The notes beneath the pieces were generated by a model. The model was not told where the DNA came from. It made no database searches and saw only the letters and a program-made list of their open reading frames with translations. This document shows positions 44,608 through 53,542 of a DNA stretch of 64,000 nt, one piece after another (within the stretch, counting starts at the first letter, position 1; each line of letters opens with the position of its first letter). The position numbers and the translations under genes were made by a program. The stretch is from Flexistipes sinusarabici DSM 4947 (GTDB taxonomy: Bacteria > Chrysiogenota > Deferribacteres > Deferribacterales > Flexistipitaceae), in contig NC_015672.1 in the NCBI RefSeq assembly GCF_000218625.1, positions 1,488,001 to 1,552,000 on the forward strand. The letters run 5' to 3'.

Positions 44608-45519
44608 TTAATTATGGCCGTGTATTCCGAACATCTGCCTCAAAGCGTGTGTTGCAATTTTTGGATTTTCTTTCAATCTTCTTTTGGAATATGGGAGCCA
44701 GTCTTTTCCAAAAGGCACATACACTCTGAGCCTGTGTCCCCCATCAACAATGATTTTTCTGAGCTGCTCATCCACTCCGAGAAGCATCTGAAATTCATAA
44801 TCTTCCCTTTTCAGATTATATTTTTCAATCAGTCTGAGGGATTCAAAAATCAGCTTTTCATCATGTGTTGCAATACCTACATATGCACCTTTTGCAAACA
44901 GCTTGTCAAGACAGTGTATAAAATTTTGATTTACTATATAGGGATCTTTATAAGCCAATTCTCTCGGTTCGTTATAAATACCTTTGCAAAGTCTTATATT
45001 CAAATCTTTGGGATCCAGATTGTCAATATCTGAAGGTGTTCTCCTTAAATAAGACTGCAGTACAGTACCCACGCTTTTGCCAAACTCTTTTTTTAATTCC
45101 GCATGAAGCTTCAGAGTTTTATCGGTATTCGGCGTATCTTCCATATCGACACGCACAAAGTTGTTTATAGATGCAGCATGAGCAACTATTTCCCTGATAT
45201 TCTCCAATGCAAAATCCTCATCCAGACTTAAGCCCATCTGTGTAGGTTTGATGGATAAATTAGAATCAAGTTTCTCTTTATTAATCGTATCGAGAATTTC
45301 TATGCATCTTTCTTTAAAATATTTTGCCTGATCTTTTGTTTTTATAAATTCGCCAAGCAAATCAATGGTAGTCATTATTCCCTGTTTATTGAAATCTCTG
45401 GTAACTCTTACAGCATCGGACAATTCCTGACCGGCAATATAACTTTTCGCAAAAATACTTACCACAGGTCCGGGTACATGCATAATAGTTTTGGAAATCA
45501 AAAAATTCAGAGCAGACAT
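44608..45519 (-). CDS. Proline dehydrogenase
   Basis: A 303-residue FAD enzyme oxidising proline to pyrroline-5-carboxylate and passing electrons to quinone. TIDLLGEF near residue 52, SIKPTQMGLSLD near 90, FVRVDMEDT near 120, VLQSYLRRT near 152, RLCKGIYNEP near 176, and FQMLLGVDEQLRK near 245 match the monofunctional PutB/ProDH barrel. The C-terminal RVYVPFGKDWLPYSKRRLKENP carries the usual YxxRRxxE-type motif. It follows P5C dehydrogenase in one operon. Confidence 0.93.
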   Translation of the reverse strand: MSALNFLISKTIMHVPGPVVSIFAKSYIAGQELSDAVRVTRDFNKQGIMTTIDLLGEFIKTKDQAKYFKERCIEILDTINKEKLDSNLSIKPTQMGLSLDEDFALENIREIVAHAASINNFVRVDMEDTPNTDKTLKLHAELKKEFGKSVGTVLQSYLRRTPSDIDNLDPKDLNIRLCKGIYNEPRELAYKDPYIVNQNFIHCLDKLFAKGAYVGIATHDEKLIFESLRLIEKYNLKREDYEFQMLLGVDEQLRKIIVDGGHRLRVYVPFGKDWLPYSKRRLKENPKIATHALRQMFGIHGHN

Positions 45520-45533
45520 ATTTCCTCCTAAAG

Positions 45534-45560
45534 AAAAGGGGATTTAAGAATCCCCTTTAA
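45534..45560 (-). terminator. Intercistronic hairpin between pruA and proline dehydrogenase
   Basis: AAAGGGGATT-TAAG-AATCCCCTTT forms a 10-base stem. On the minus strand a TTTTC run follows. Its position between two genes of one pathway suggests partial termination or mRNA stabilisation that lowers the second gene. Confidence 0.6.
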
Positions 45561-45563
45561 AAA

Positions 45564-47207
45564 TTATTCTTCGCCCATAAATGGATATTCAAAAGATTCC
45601 GGAGCATTAAAATTCTCTTTTACTGCTCTGGTGGAAACCCATCTGATAAGGTTCTGGTAGCTTCCCGCTTTATCATTTGTACCAGAAGCTCTGGCGCCGC
45701 CGAAAGGCTGTTGTCCTACTATGGAACCTGTCGGTTTGTCATTTACATAGAAATTGCCCGCTGCATGTTCCAGTTTTTTCATAGCTGTCCTTACAGCTCC
45801 CCTTTCGGTGGCAAATACTGCACCGGTAAGGGCGTAAGGGGATGTTTTATCACAAATGTCAAGCGTCTCCTCGTATTTATCATCATCATAAACATAGACT
45901 GTCATAACGGGACCGAATATCTCTTCTTCCATTGTCTTGAATTTGGGGTTGGTGGTAAGTATAACGGTCGGTTCAACAAAATATCCTTTGCTGTCATCAT
46001 AGTTGCCGCCGATTATAACCTCAGCATCGTCCGAGTCTTTTGCATAATCAATATAGCCGGTAATATCGCTGAAAGCATTTTTATCGATTACAGCATTCAT
46101 GAAATTGGTAAAATCTTCCACATCACCCATTTTAATTTTGGCAATTTCCGTTTCGAGAATTTCTCTCACCTCACCCCACAAAGATTTGGGTATGTATGAT
46201 CTTGATGCTGCAGAGCACTTTTGCCCCTGGTATTCATAAGCCCCTCGTATCATTGCAATCGCAAGCTTTCTCACATCAGCGGTTTTGTGGGCAAAAATAA
46301 AATCTTTACCCCCGGTCTCACCGACAATTCTCGGATAGCTGTTATATTTTGCAATGTTTGTGCCCACCTGCTTCCACATAGATTGAAATACAGCGGTACT
46401 GCCGGTAAAATGAACACCTGCAAGTCTTGGATCATTGAAACATACATTACCTACAGTGGATCCGGAACCGGGAACAAAATTAATTACACCATCCGGAAGT
46501 CCTGCTTCCTTGAAAATTTTCATTAGAAAATAAGGAGCATAAAGTGCGGTGGATGCCGGTTTCCATATAGTCACATTGCCCATAATAGCCGGAGAAGTGG
46601 GAAGATTGCCGGCAATTGCCGTAAAATTAAACGGTGTAACGGCAAATACAAAGCCTTCCAGTGGACGTGTATGTGTATAATTCCATATACCTTTAGGGTT
46701 GATCAACGGCTGCTCAGCATAAATTTGCTGGACAAAATAGCAATTAAATCTCCAAAAATCTATCAATTCGCAAGCCGAATCGATTTCTGCCTGATGTGCC
46801 GTTTTGCTTACAGAAAGCATTGTGGCCGCATTGATAAGATATCTGTACTTTGTTGAAAGAAGCTCAGCAGCTTTCATAAAGATAGCGACTCTGTCCTCCC
46901 ACGAATATTCCTGCCACTCTTTCCAGGCTTCCTGGGAAGCTTCTATTGCCATCTGAACTTCTTTTTTTCCGGCTTTATGATATTCTGCAAGTACATGCTG
47001 ATGATCGTGCGGGCATACAACCTTGCCCATATCTCCTGTTTTTACTTCTTTGCCGCCGATAATCAGCGGGATTTCTATTTTCTGCCCTTTAAGTTCTTTC
47101 AAGGCAGCTTTCAAAAGAGTTTTTTCTTCTGAACCGGGTTCATAAGAAAAAACAGGTTCGTTCTGAGGCTGTGGTACTTTAAGTTTGGAATTATTGTACG
47201 TTATCAT
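45564..47207 (-). CDS. pruA: 1-pyrroline-5-carboxylate dehydrogenase
   Basis: A 547-residue aldehyde dehydrogenase oxidising glutamate semialdehyde to glutamate with NAD. Length and the motifs match the type-1 (RocA/ALDH4-like) enzyme: FAVTPFNFTAIAGNLPTSPAIMGN, VHFTGSTAVFQ, IVGETGGKDFIFAH (catalytic Glu) and YQGQKCSAASR (catalytic Cys). EEIFGPVMTVYVY near the end is also typical. I chose the ATG at 47207 (GAGAGGTG upstream). With the next gene it allows proline use as carbon, nitrogen and electron source. Confidence 0.95.
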   Translation of the reverse strand: MITYNNSKLKVPQPQNEPVFSYEPGSEEKTLLKAALKELKGQKIEIPLIIGGKEVKTGDMGKVVCPHDHQHVLAEYHKAGKKEVQMAIEASQEAWKEWQEYSWEDRVAIFMKAAELLSTKYRYLINAATMLSVSKTAHQAEIDSACELIDFWRFNCYFVQQIYAEQPLINPKGIWNYTHTRPLEGFVFAVTPFNFTAIAGNLPTSPAIMGNVTIWKPASTALYAPYFLMKIFKEAGLPDGVINFVPGSGSTVGNVCFNDPRLAGVHFTGSTAVFQSMWKQVGTNIAKYNSYPRIVGETGGKDFIFAHKTADVRKLAIAMIRGAYEYQGQKCSAASRSYIPKSLWGEVREILETEIAKIKMGDVEDFTNFMNAVIDKNAFSDITGYIDYAKDSDDAEVIIGGNYDDSKGYFVEPTVILTTNPKFKTMEEEIFGPVMTVYVYDDDKYEETLDICDKTSPYALTGAVFATERGAVRTAMKKLEHAAGNFYVNDKPTGSIVGQQPFGGARASGTNDKAGSYQNLIRWVSTRAVKENFNAPESFEYPFMGEE

Positions 47208-47454
47208 AAGACACCTCTCATTTAATTTGTGTTCTGATATAATACTAATTTCATAAAAGTGAACAGTCAATGCGAATTTTGATTTTTATAACATTTTTTT
47301 ACAAATTTTATATCCATTAAAATATGCTGCAAAATTAAACAAATACTTAAGTTACACACAGCACATTACCACAGCAGTGTAAAAATTCTATCTATCGGGA
47401 AAAACAATGCAGATTTAAGAATCTTGGCTTAGAAATAATGCACTAAACAAAATT

Positions 47455-47678
47455 CTCACATCACCCATAAAATTATATAAAAGTATTGTTTTACATATAC
47501 TTTGCTAACATGACACTGATTTCAAAGAAATTTGCACTGCTAACATCGGTCGAAAACCGATTGGCAGCTATGTAAATAGCTAAATTGAATGTTTGACAAC
47601 ATATTTACCAGTCTAAAAGCCTGGTGCTAGACGAAGTCAATCAATTTGTGTACACAATAAAAAATTGGGTGACTATAG
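47455..47678 (+). mobile_element. MITE copy C (224 bp)
   Basis: Left end CTCACATCACCC then ATAAAATTATATAAAAGTAT, close to copies A and B. The right end is GGGTGACTATAG. Flanking ACAAAATT (left) and ACAAAATC (right, two bases off the end) look like a decayed 8-base target duplication. A REP-like hairpin lies inside. The rest of the 687-base gap 47208-47894 has no gene; 47740-47880 holds weak repeat-like sequence. Confidence 0.75.
47587..47630 (+). repeat. REP-like hairpin R4
   Basis: GAATGTTTGACAA, CATATTTA, stem CCAGTCT/AGCCTGG with one mismatch, tail TGCTAG. Located inside MITE copy C. Confidence 0.7.
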
Positions 47679-47894
47679 ATACAAAATCATATTGAATAAA
47701 GTATGCATATTTGATAAAAGCAAACCAAGACATCTGAATAATTCTGGAATACCGGCAGAAAAATGCCGTAATAAGTAATATTTGATACGTGACGGGGGAA
47801 AATAGGATCAATGTTCAACGATCAATTTCAAGGCAAATATATACTAACTTGTTAACTAACAATTTCAGCGCTTAGTTTTAATTCGGAGGTTCAA

Positions 47895-49181
47895 ATGATA
47901 AAAGCTTATTATGCAGATTATATATATTATGATGGTAAACTGCATGAAAACAAATATATCCTTGTGGAAGAGGAAAAAATTATCGGTCTTAAAGACAAAA
48001 TAAACAACCCTGATGAAACACCAATTAAGTCATTTTCAAATTCAGCAATTTTCCCCGGCCTGATAAATACCCACACACATTTGCCAATGGTTTATTTCAG
48101 AGGTTTGGCCGATGATCTGCCTTTAATGGAATGGCTGCAGAAATACATATGGCCAGCAGAAGGCAAATGGCTGTCCGGTGAGTTCGTTTACGATGCCACT
48201 ATCCACGCCGTTGCTGAAATGATTAAGTCCGGAACCGTCTGTGCAAACGATATGTACTTCTATTCAAAAAGTATAGCAAAAGCCATAGAAGATGCAAATT
48301 TCAAAGGTGTTGTGGGACTCGGTGTGCTGGACTTTCCAACAAAATTCGCACAAAATGCTGATGAATACATAAATAAAGCAGGGGATTTTCTCGCTGAATT
48401 CAAAGACAGCCGGTTCATCACAACTGCATTATGCCCGCACGCTCCATATACAGTTAATCCTGAAAATTATAAAAAATGTATCGATTTTGCCGAACGAAAC
48501 GGCATAACAATCCACACTCATTTGGCCGAGACAGAATGGGAAATCGAAGAGATAAAATCCAAATACGGCAAACCTCCGGTACAGCTTTTTGATGAAATTG
48601 GGATGTTTGACACCGATGCTGTCTTTGCTCACTGCACACATTTAACAGAAGAAGAAATAGAACTCCTGGGAAGAAAAAAAGTAAATGTATCCCACTGCCC
48701 GGAAAGCAACATGAAACTGGCAAGCGGTTTAGCACCAATGGCTCAGTTATATAACGCTGGCACAAACATAACAATAGGTACCGACGGAGCTGCAAGTAAT
48801 AACGATCTGGATATGCTTAGCGAATTGTCTACGATGGCTAAAATACACAAAGCACTGAACAGAGACGCTACTGTCTTTGATGCAGAATCGGTGCTGAATA
48901 TGGCCACTAGAAATGCTGCAAAAAGTTTAAAACTCGAGAATATAGGGGAACTGAAAAAAGGAAACTGTGCTGACTTTTTCGTAATGAACCTTGATGACAT
49001 TAACACTCTACCCGTTTACAACCCCGTATCCCATCTCATATATTCAGCCAACCCTGAAAATATTACAGATCTTTTCATAAACGGCCGTCAGCTTATGGAA
49101 AACAGAAAATTGACTTTTATTGATGAACAGGCGATAAAAGATAAGGCAAGATATTGGCAAAAGAAAGTTAATAAGTATTAA
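47895..49181 (+). CDS. Amidohydrolase: MTA/SAH or aminofutalosine deaminase
   Basis: A 428-residue amidohydrolase of the MtaD/TrzF group that deaminates adenine-type nucleosides. Metal ligands are HTH in GLINTHTHLPM at residues 60-62, His in CPHAPYT near 180, the HTHLAETEWE motif near 207, and Asp in IGTDGAASNNDLDM near 300. FAHCTHL is also present. The family includes S-adenosylhomocysteine deaminase, methylthioadenosine deaminase and 6-aminodeoxyfutalosine deaminase. Because mqnB is nearby and needs futalosine, the last role is possible. Its stop codon begins the second unit of a heptamer array. Confidence 0.85.
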   Translation: MIKAYYADYIYYDGKLHENKYILVEEEKIIGLKDKINNPDETPIKSFSNSAIFPGLINTHTHLPMVYFRGLADDLPLMEWLQKYIWPAEGKWLSGEFVYDATIHAVAEMIKSGTVCANDMYFYSKSIAKAIEDANFKGVVGLGVLDFPTKFAQNADEYINKAGDFLAEFKDSRFITTALCPHAPYTVNPENYKKCIDFAERNGITIHTHLAETEWEIEEIKSKYGKPPVQLFDEIGMFDTDAVFAHCTHLTEEEIELLGRKKVNVSHCPESNMKLASGLAPMAQLYNAGTNITIGTDGAASNNDLDMLSELSTMAKIHKALNRDATVFDAESVLNMATRNAAKSLKLENIGELKKGNCADFFVMNLDDINTLPVYNPVSHLIYSANPENITDLFINGRQLMENRKLTFIDEQAIKDKARYWQKKVNKY

Positions 49182-49222
49182 GTATTAAGTATTAAGTATT
49201 AAGTATTAAGTGTTAAGTGCTA
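49172..49222 (+). repeat. Heptamer array, TAAGTAT type, at the deaminase stop codon
   Basis: Seven units: four or more TAAGTAT, then TAAGTGT, TAAGTGC and TAAGGGG. The second unit's TAA is the stop codon of the deaminase gene, and the first is part of its last codons. It ends just before the four-helix-bundle gene. Confidence 0.9.
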
Positions 49223-49235
49223 AGGGGAAAAAGCT

Positions 49236-49583
49236 GTGAAGTGTGAAAATCTTGACGTTTGGCAAAGAAGCTGTCGACTATCAGTCAGTATCTATCAATA
49301 TTTGCAGGATTCTAAAGATTATGGATTTAAAGACCAAATTACAAGAAGCAGCTTATCCATAGCTTCAAATATAGCCGAAGGAATGGAAAAAGCTTCCAAA
49401 AAGGATAGCATAAAATTCCTAAATATCGCAAAGGGTTCGTGTGCAGAGCTTATCACACAGATACATATAGGAAATGAAATTGGCTATATAGACAATGAAA
49501 CTGGGAATATTTGGATTAATGAATCTGATGAAATTTTAAAAATGCTAAGCGGACTAATAAACAGTTTAAAACAAAGTATTTAG
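49236..49583 (+). CDS. Four-helix-bundle protein (23S IVP/bAvd family)
   Basis: A 115-residue protein with LDVWQRSCRLSVSIYQYL at the start, then GFKDQITRSSLSIASNIAEGMEKASKKD and FLNIAKGSCAELITQIHIGNEIGYI. These are the hallmarks of the family found in 23S rRNA intervening sequences and related to bAvd. It starts with GTG after AAGGGG. There is no rRNA here; instead the gene sits between inverted heptamer arrays. In this family a nucleic-acid-binding role is known for bAvd relatives; a role here is unknown. Confidence 0.85.
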   Translation: MKCENLDVWQRSCRLSVSIYQYLQDSKDYGFKDQITRSSLSIASNIAEGMEKASKKDSIKFLNIAKGSCAELITQIHIGNEIGYIDNETGNIWINESDEILKMLSGLINSLKQSI

Positions 49584-49660
49584 TGCTAAGTAGTAAGTAA
49601 GCTGACATTACTTCTCATTGCTTAGCGCTTAGAACTTAGAACTTAAAACTTATAAAGCAG
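49578..49660 (+). repeat. Heptamer array, both orientations, after the four-helix-bundle gene
   Basis: TTAGTGC TAAGTAG TAAGTAAG begins at the stop codon of the gene. After about 15 bases come GCTTAGC GCTTAGA ACTTAGA ACTTAAA ACTTATA, the opposite orientation, ending just before the purB ribosome site. The two arms can pair. Confidence 0.8.
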
Positions 49661-49668
49661 GAGTCGTC

Positions 49669-51105
49669 ATGGACAATCTGAAAACTTACTCAAACCCTTT
49701 GAATGAAAGATATGCAAGTAAAGAGATGCAGTATATTTTCTCCCCTCACAAAAAATTCACCACCTGGAGAAAACTGTGGATAGCATTGGCTGAAGCGGAA
49801 AAAGAATTGGGGCTCAATATCACTGATGAGCAAATTGATGAAATGAAAAGAAATATCGAAAATATTGATTTTGATTACGCAAAAGAAAAAGAGAAAGAGT
49901 TCCGCCACGATGTAATGGCGCACGTTCATACATTCGGCAAAGCCTGTCCCAAAGCTATGCCAATTATACACTTAGGGGCTACAAGTGCATTTGTTGGTGA
50001 CAACACAGATCTTATAGTAATGAAAGAAGCTGCAGAACTTACCCTGAAAAAGTTAATAAACGTAATAAATAATCTTAAGACTTTCGCATTAAAATATAAA
50101 AATATTCCCACACTCGGCTTTACACATTTTCAGCCTGCTCAACTGACAACTGTCGGCAAACGTGCATGTTTGTGGATCCAGGATTTAATGCTTGATGCCG
50201 GCGATTTGATATTTCAAATTGATGAGCTAAGATTTAGAGGTGTAAAAGGGACAACGGGCACCCAGGCTTCATTCCTGAAGCTTTTTGAAAACGATCATGA
50301 GAAAGTAAAAAAACTTGACCAGCTGGTTTCCCAAAAACTGGGTTTTGACAAAGTGTTAAAAATCACCGGCCAAACCTACACCAGAAAGCAGGATTCCAGA
50401 ATCTTGAAAACATTAGCCGGGGTAGCTGAATCAGCTCATAAAATGGCCACAGATATCCGCCTTTTACAGAATATGAAAGAAATTGAGGAGCCTTTTGAAA
50501 AAAAACAGATCGGCTCCAGCGCTATGGCTTACAAACGAAATCCGATGAGGACAGAACGCATATGCTCGCTTTCCCGTCACATAATAGCACTTTCCACCAA
50601 TCCTTATATGACGCATGCAGTACAGTGGTTTGAAAGAACTCTTGATGATTCTGCCGGCAGAAGAATCAGCATTCCCGAATCCTTTCTTACAGCAGATGCA
50701 ATACTCGATCTTTTGTACAATGTCACCGACGGATTGGTAGTTTATGAAAAAATGATAGAAAAACATGTAATGGAAGAACTTCCTTTCATGGCAACAGAAA
50801 ACATTATCATGGAAGCTGTAAAAAAAGGAGCCAGCAGACAGGAGATGCACGAGGTCATAAGAGAAAATTCAATGAAAGCTGCGTCAAAAGTAAAAAATGA
50901 AGGGCTCGAAAACAACCTTTTAAATATGCTCGCTGCTGACAAAAGAATTCCTTTGGATTCAGATGAAATAAATAACCTTTTATATCCATCCGATTTCACC
51001 GGCAGATCAGAATCCCAGGTGGAGGATTTCATAAATAATGAGGTGGAGCCTTTGATAAATAAATATAAAAGCTTTATCGGGATGGATGTGGATATAAAGG
51101 TGTAA
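49669..51105 (+). CDS. purB: Adenylosuccinate lyase
   Basis: A 478-residue fumarase-superfamily enzyme acting twice in purine synthesis (SAICAR and adenylosuccinate cleavage). [11 protein letters not shown] near residue 83, [33 protein letters not shown] with the catalytic His, and the signature [17 protein letters not shown] near 285 are present. Length is at the long end. Its stop codon TAA is the first unit of a heptamer array. GCAGGAG precedes the ATG. Confidence 0.96.
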   Translation: MDNLKTYSNPLNERYASKEMQYIFSPHKKFTTWRKLWIALAEAEKELGLNITDEQIDEMKRNIENIDFDYAKEKEKEFRHDVMAHVHTFGKACPKAMPIIHLGATSAFVGDNTDLIVMKEAAELTLKKLINVINNLKTFALKYKNIPTLGFTHFQPAQLTTVGKRACLWIQDLMLDAGDLIFQIDELRFRGVKGTTGTQASFLKLFENDHEKVKKLDQLVSQKLGFDKVLKITGQTYTRKQDSRILKTLAGVAESAHKMATDIRLLQNMKEIEEPFEKKQIGSSAMAYKRNPMRTERICSLSRHIIALSTNPYMTHAVQWFERTLDDSAGRRISIPESFLTADAILDLLYNVTDGLVVYEKMIEKHVMEELPFMATENIIMEAVKKGASRQEMHEVIRENSMKAASKVKNEGLENNLLNMLAADKRIPLDSDEINNLLYPSDFTGRSESQVEDFINNEVEPLINKYKSFIGMDVDIKV

Positions 51106-51265
51106 GTGTTAAGTGTTAAGTGTTAAGTATTAAGTATTAAGTATTAAGTATTAAGTATTAAGTATTAAGTATTAAGTTTATATTTTTTGCTGTAAAATTT
51201 TCAAGTAAAATGTATAAATTTTAGCTCTTGCTACTTAGTACTTAGCACTTAACACTTAATACTGA
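51103..51265 (+). repeat. Heptamer array with inverted arms after purB
   Basis: Starts at the purB stop codon with three TAAGTGT units and about seven TAAGTAT units. A 60-base AT-rich spacer follows, then ACTTAGT ACTTAGC ACTTAAC ACTTAAT in the opposite orientation. The arms can form a long imperfect stem. The rpiB promoter begins 11 bases later. Confidence 0.9.
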
Positions 51266-51275
51266 CGTAAAGTTC

Positions 51276-51304
51276 TTGACGATGGCGGTTATATTAATTA
51301 TAAG
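51276..51304 (+). promoter_or_regulatory. Promoter of the rpiB-glyA-rnf run
   Basis: TTGACG (51276-51281), a 17-base spacer and TATAAG (51299-51304), 30 bases before the rpiB ATG. Tight spacing of the following genes suggests this serves a long operon. Confidence 0.7.
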
Positions 51305-51334
51305 GTTAAAATAAAACAATCAGGATATATTTTG

Positions 51335-51826
51335 ATGAATAAAGCAAATAATATTATAGGCATAGCCTCCGATCACGGGGGCTTTAATTTAAAGTTAAAA
51401 ATTACAGATTTTCTTAAAGAGAACAATTATCAGGTAATCGATTACGGAACAAATAACGGCGATTCAGTTGATTATCCTGACTACGCATACAAAGTTGTAA
51501 TGGGGATTTTAAACAACGAAGTAGACAGAGGGATAATAATGTGCGGCACAGGGATCGGTATTTCAATCACTGCCAACCGCTTTCCCGGAATCAGGGCCGC
51601 CCTCTGCTGGGACGAATATTCCGCTAAAATGAGCAAAGAGCATAATAACGCAAATATTTTAGCTTTCGGCGGCAGGACTACGGATTTTGAGACTGCTTCG
51701 AAAATTGTCTCAGCCTGGCTTAATACTCAGTTTGAAAGTGGCAGACACTTGAGAAGAATTGAAAAGATAGATGACTTGGCAGTAGATTTCTGGAGCAAAT
51801 ATCTTAAAAACAAAGAGGGTGTTTAA
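51335..51826 (+). CDS. rpiB: Ribose-5-phosphate isomerase B
   Basis: A 163-residue RpiB interconverting ribulose-5- and ribose-5-phosphate. [16 protein letters not shown] at the start, [55 protein letters not shown] are the conserved blocks, with the catalytic Cys in MCGTG. A TTG three bases upstream is an alternative start. Its stop overlaps the glyA start (TAATG). Confidence 0.95.
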   Translation: MNKANNIIGIASDHGGFNLKLKITDFLKENNYQVIDYGTNNGDSVDYPDYAYKVVMGILNNEVDRGIIMCGTGIGISITANRFPGIRAALCWDEYSAKMSKEHNNANILAFGGRTTDFETASKIVSAWLNTQFESGRHLRRIEKIDDLAVDFWSKYLKNKEGV

Positions 51827-53082
51827 TGAATATTTACGAAACTGTTAAAAAATTTGATCCCGAGGTTTACGACTCGCTGGAAAAAGAGGTAAACAGGCAG
51901 GAAACACATCTGGAACTTATTGCAAGTGAAAACTTTGTGAGCAAAGCCGTCCTTGAAGCACAGGGTTCTGTTCTGACAAATAAATATGCAGAGGGATATC
52001 CCGGTAAAAGATATTACGGTGGATGTGAATTTGTAGATATTGCTGAAAATATTGCCATTGAGCGTGCCAAAAAGATTTTTGGTGCAGAGCATGCAAATGT
52101 ACAGCCACATTCGGGGAGCCAGGCGAACATTGCTGCATATTTTGCTGTTCTGGACGTAGGCGACACCATCCTTGGAATGGATTTAACCCACGGCGGACAT
52201 CTGACACACGGCAGTCCGGTAAACTTTTCCGGCAGATTTTTTAATGTAGTATCTTACGGTGTTGATAAAGAAACGGAACAGATAGATTACGAAAATGTCA
52301 GAAAGCTTGCACTGGAGCATAAACCCAAAATGATAGTTGTTGGTGCAAGCGCATATCCGAGAATAATAGATTTCAAAAGATTCAAAGAGATAGCCGATGA
52401 GGTTGGCGCATACGTAATGGTTGATATGGCCCATATTGCAGGCCTAGTTGCGGCTGGTGAACATCCAAATCCTGTTCCTCATGCCGATATAGTTACAACA
52501 ACAACGCATAAAACATTGAGGGGTCCCAGAGGTGGTATGATACTTTCCACCGCAGATTTGGCCAAAAAAATCAATTCCAGAGTTTTCCCGGGAATGCAGG
52601 GTGGCCCTTTAATGCATATCATTGCAGCAAAAGCAGTTTCGTTTAAAGAGGCAATGACGGATGAATTTATGCAGTATCAATCTCAAATAGTAAAAAATTC
52701 TAAAATGCTTGCAAAAACTTTGAACAAGCGGGGCTACAAACTTGTTTCAGGCGGTACGGATAATCATCTTATGCTCCTTGACCTCACTGACAAAGAGTTA
52801 ACCGGTAAAGATGCTGAGTCAGCGCTGGGTAGAGCCAACATCACAGTAAACAAAAATACCGTTCCTTTTGAAACTCAAAGCCCTTTTGTAACAAGTGGAA
52901 TCAGAATAGGCACACCTGCTGTTACCACAAGAAAAATGAAGGAACCGGAGATGGAAAAAATAGGAAATATGATTGCAGATGTTTTGGATGAGATCGATTC
53001 GGAAAAAACTATAGAAAATGTGAAAAAAGATGTTCTTGAGCTGTGTGCCAGATTTCCTCTGTACAAAGGTGATTTATATTGA
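51826..53082 (+). CDS. glyA: Serine hydroxymethyltransferase
   Basis: A 418-residue PLP enzyme interconverting serine and glycine and making methylene-[22 protein letters not shown] near residue 25, [17 protein letters not shown] near 90, [13 protein letters not shown] near 200, and [18 protein letters not shown] near 222 with the PLP Lys. Length is typical. Its methylene-THF is the substrate of MetF elsewhere in this window. Confidence 0.97.
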   Translation: MNIYETVKKFDPEVYDSLEKEVNRQETHLELIASENFVSKAVLEAQGSVLTNKYAEGYPGKRYYGGCEFVDIAENIAIERAKKIFGAEHANVQPHSGSQANIAAYFAVLDVGDTILGMDLTHGGHLTHGSPVNFSGRFFNVVSYGVDKETEQIDYENVRKLALEHKPKMIVVGASAYPRIIDFKRFKEIADEVGAYVMVDMAHIAGLVAAGEHPNPVPHADIVTTTTHKTLRGPRGGMILSTADLAKKINSRVFPGMQGGPLMHIIAAKAVSFKEAMTDEFMQYQSQIVKNSKMLAKTLNKRGYKLVSGGTDNHLMLLDLTDKELTGKDAESALGRANITVNKNTVPFETQSPFVTSGIRIGTPAVTTRKMKEPEMEKIGNMIADVLDEIDSEKTIENVKKDVLELCARFPLYKGDLY

Positions 53083-53528
53083 GACCTGACTGGGATTCAT
53101 ACTTTCTTGAAATAACAAATGTTGTCAAAAAACGTTCCACCTGTCTGAGAAGACAGGTTGGGGCATTGATTGTAAAAAACAATCATATACTTGCCACCGG
53201 CTATAACGGAGTTCCGTCAAAAATTACCCACTGCTCTGAAACAGGCTGTTTAAGGGAACAACTTAATGTGCCCTCCGGAGAAAGGCATGAACTGTGCCGC
53301 GGACTGCATGCTGAGCAGAATGCCATAATTCAGGCAGCCCATCACGGAACAAGCATTAAAGACTCAACACTGTATACAAACACAAAACCCTGCTCAATAT
53401 GCACCAAAATGATTGTCAATGCAGGAATAAAGCGTATTGTTTTTGAGGAATACTATAAAGACAAGCTTGCTGATAATATTTTAAGCGAAACAGATATCAT
53501 CCTTTTTAACGTTAATTCTGACAAATAA
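53079..53528 (+). CDS. dCMP deaminase family protein
   Basis: A 149-residue zinc deaminase of the ComEB/dCMP deaminase family making dUMP. Zinc ligands: His in [12 protein letters not shown] near residue 72 and Cys in [16 protein letters not shown] near 105. Cys residues in [10 protein letters not shown] and SETGCLREQ near the N-terminus form the usual extra zinc site. It starts with TTG overlapping the glyA stop, so expression depends on glyA. Supplies dUMP for thymidylate synthesis. Confidence 0.9.
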   Translation: MRPDWDSYFLEITNVVKKRSTCLRRQVGALIVKNNHILATGYNGVPSKITHCSETGCLREQLNVPSGERHELCRGLHAEQNAIIQAAHHGTSIKDSTLYTNTKPCSICTKMIVNAGIKRIVFEEYYKDKLADNILSETDIILFNVNSDK

Positions 53529-53542
53529 GGGGACTTCGCACA

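Noticed and set aside
47740..47880. Further heptamer array before the deaminase gene
   Set aside because: Some similar words occur (ACGTGACGG, CAATGTTCAACG), but a steady seven-base period is not evident.
49236..49583. Diversity-generating retroelement accessory protein Avd
   Set aside because: No reverse transcriptase, template repeat or variable repeat is found nearby; only the general family resemblance remains.
51103..51180. Replication origin with iterated binding sites
   Set aside because: The TAAGTAT units resemble iterons, but the same units occur in several ordinary gaps with no replication gene or DnaA boxes.
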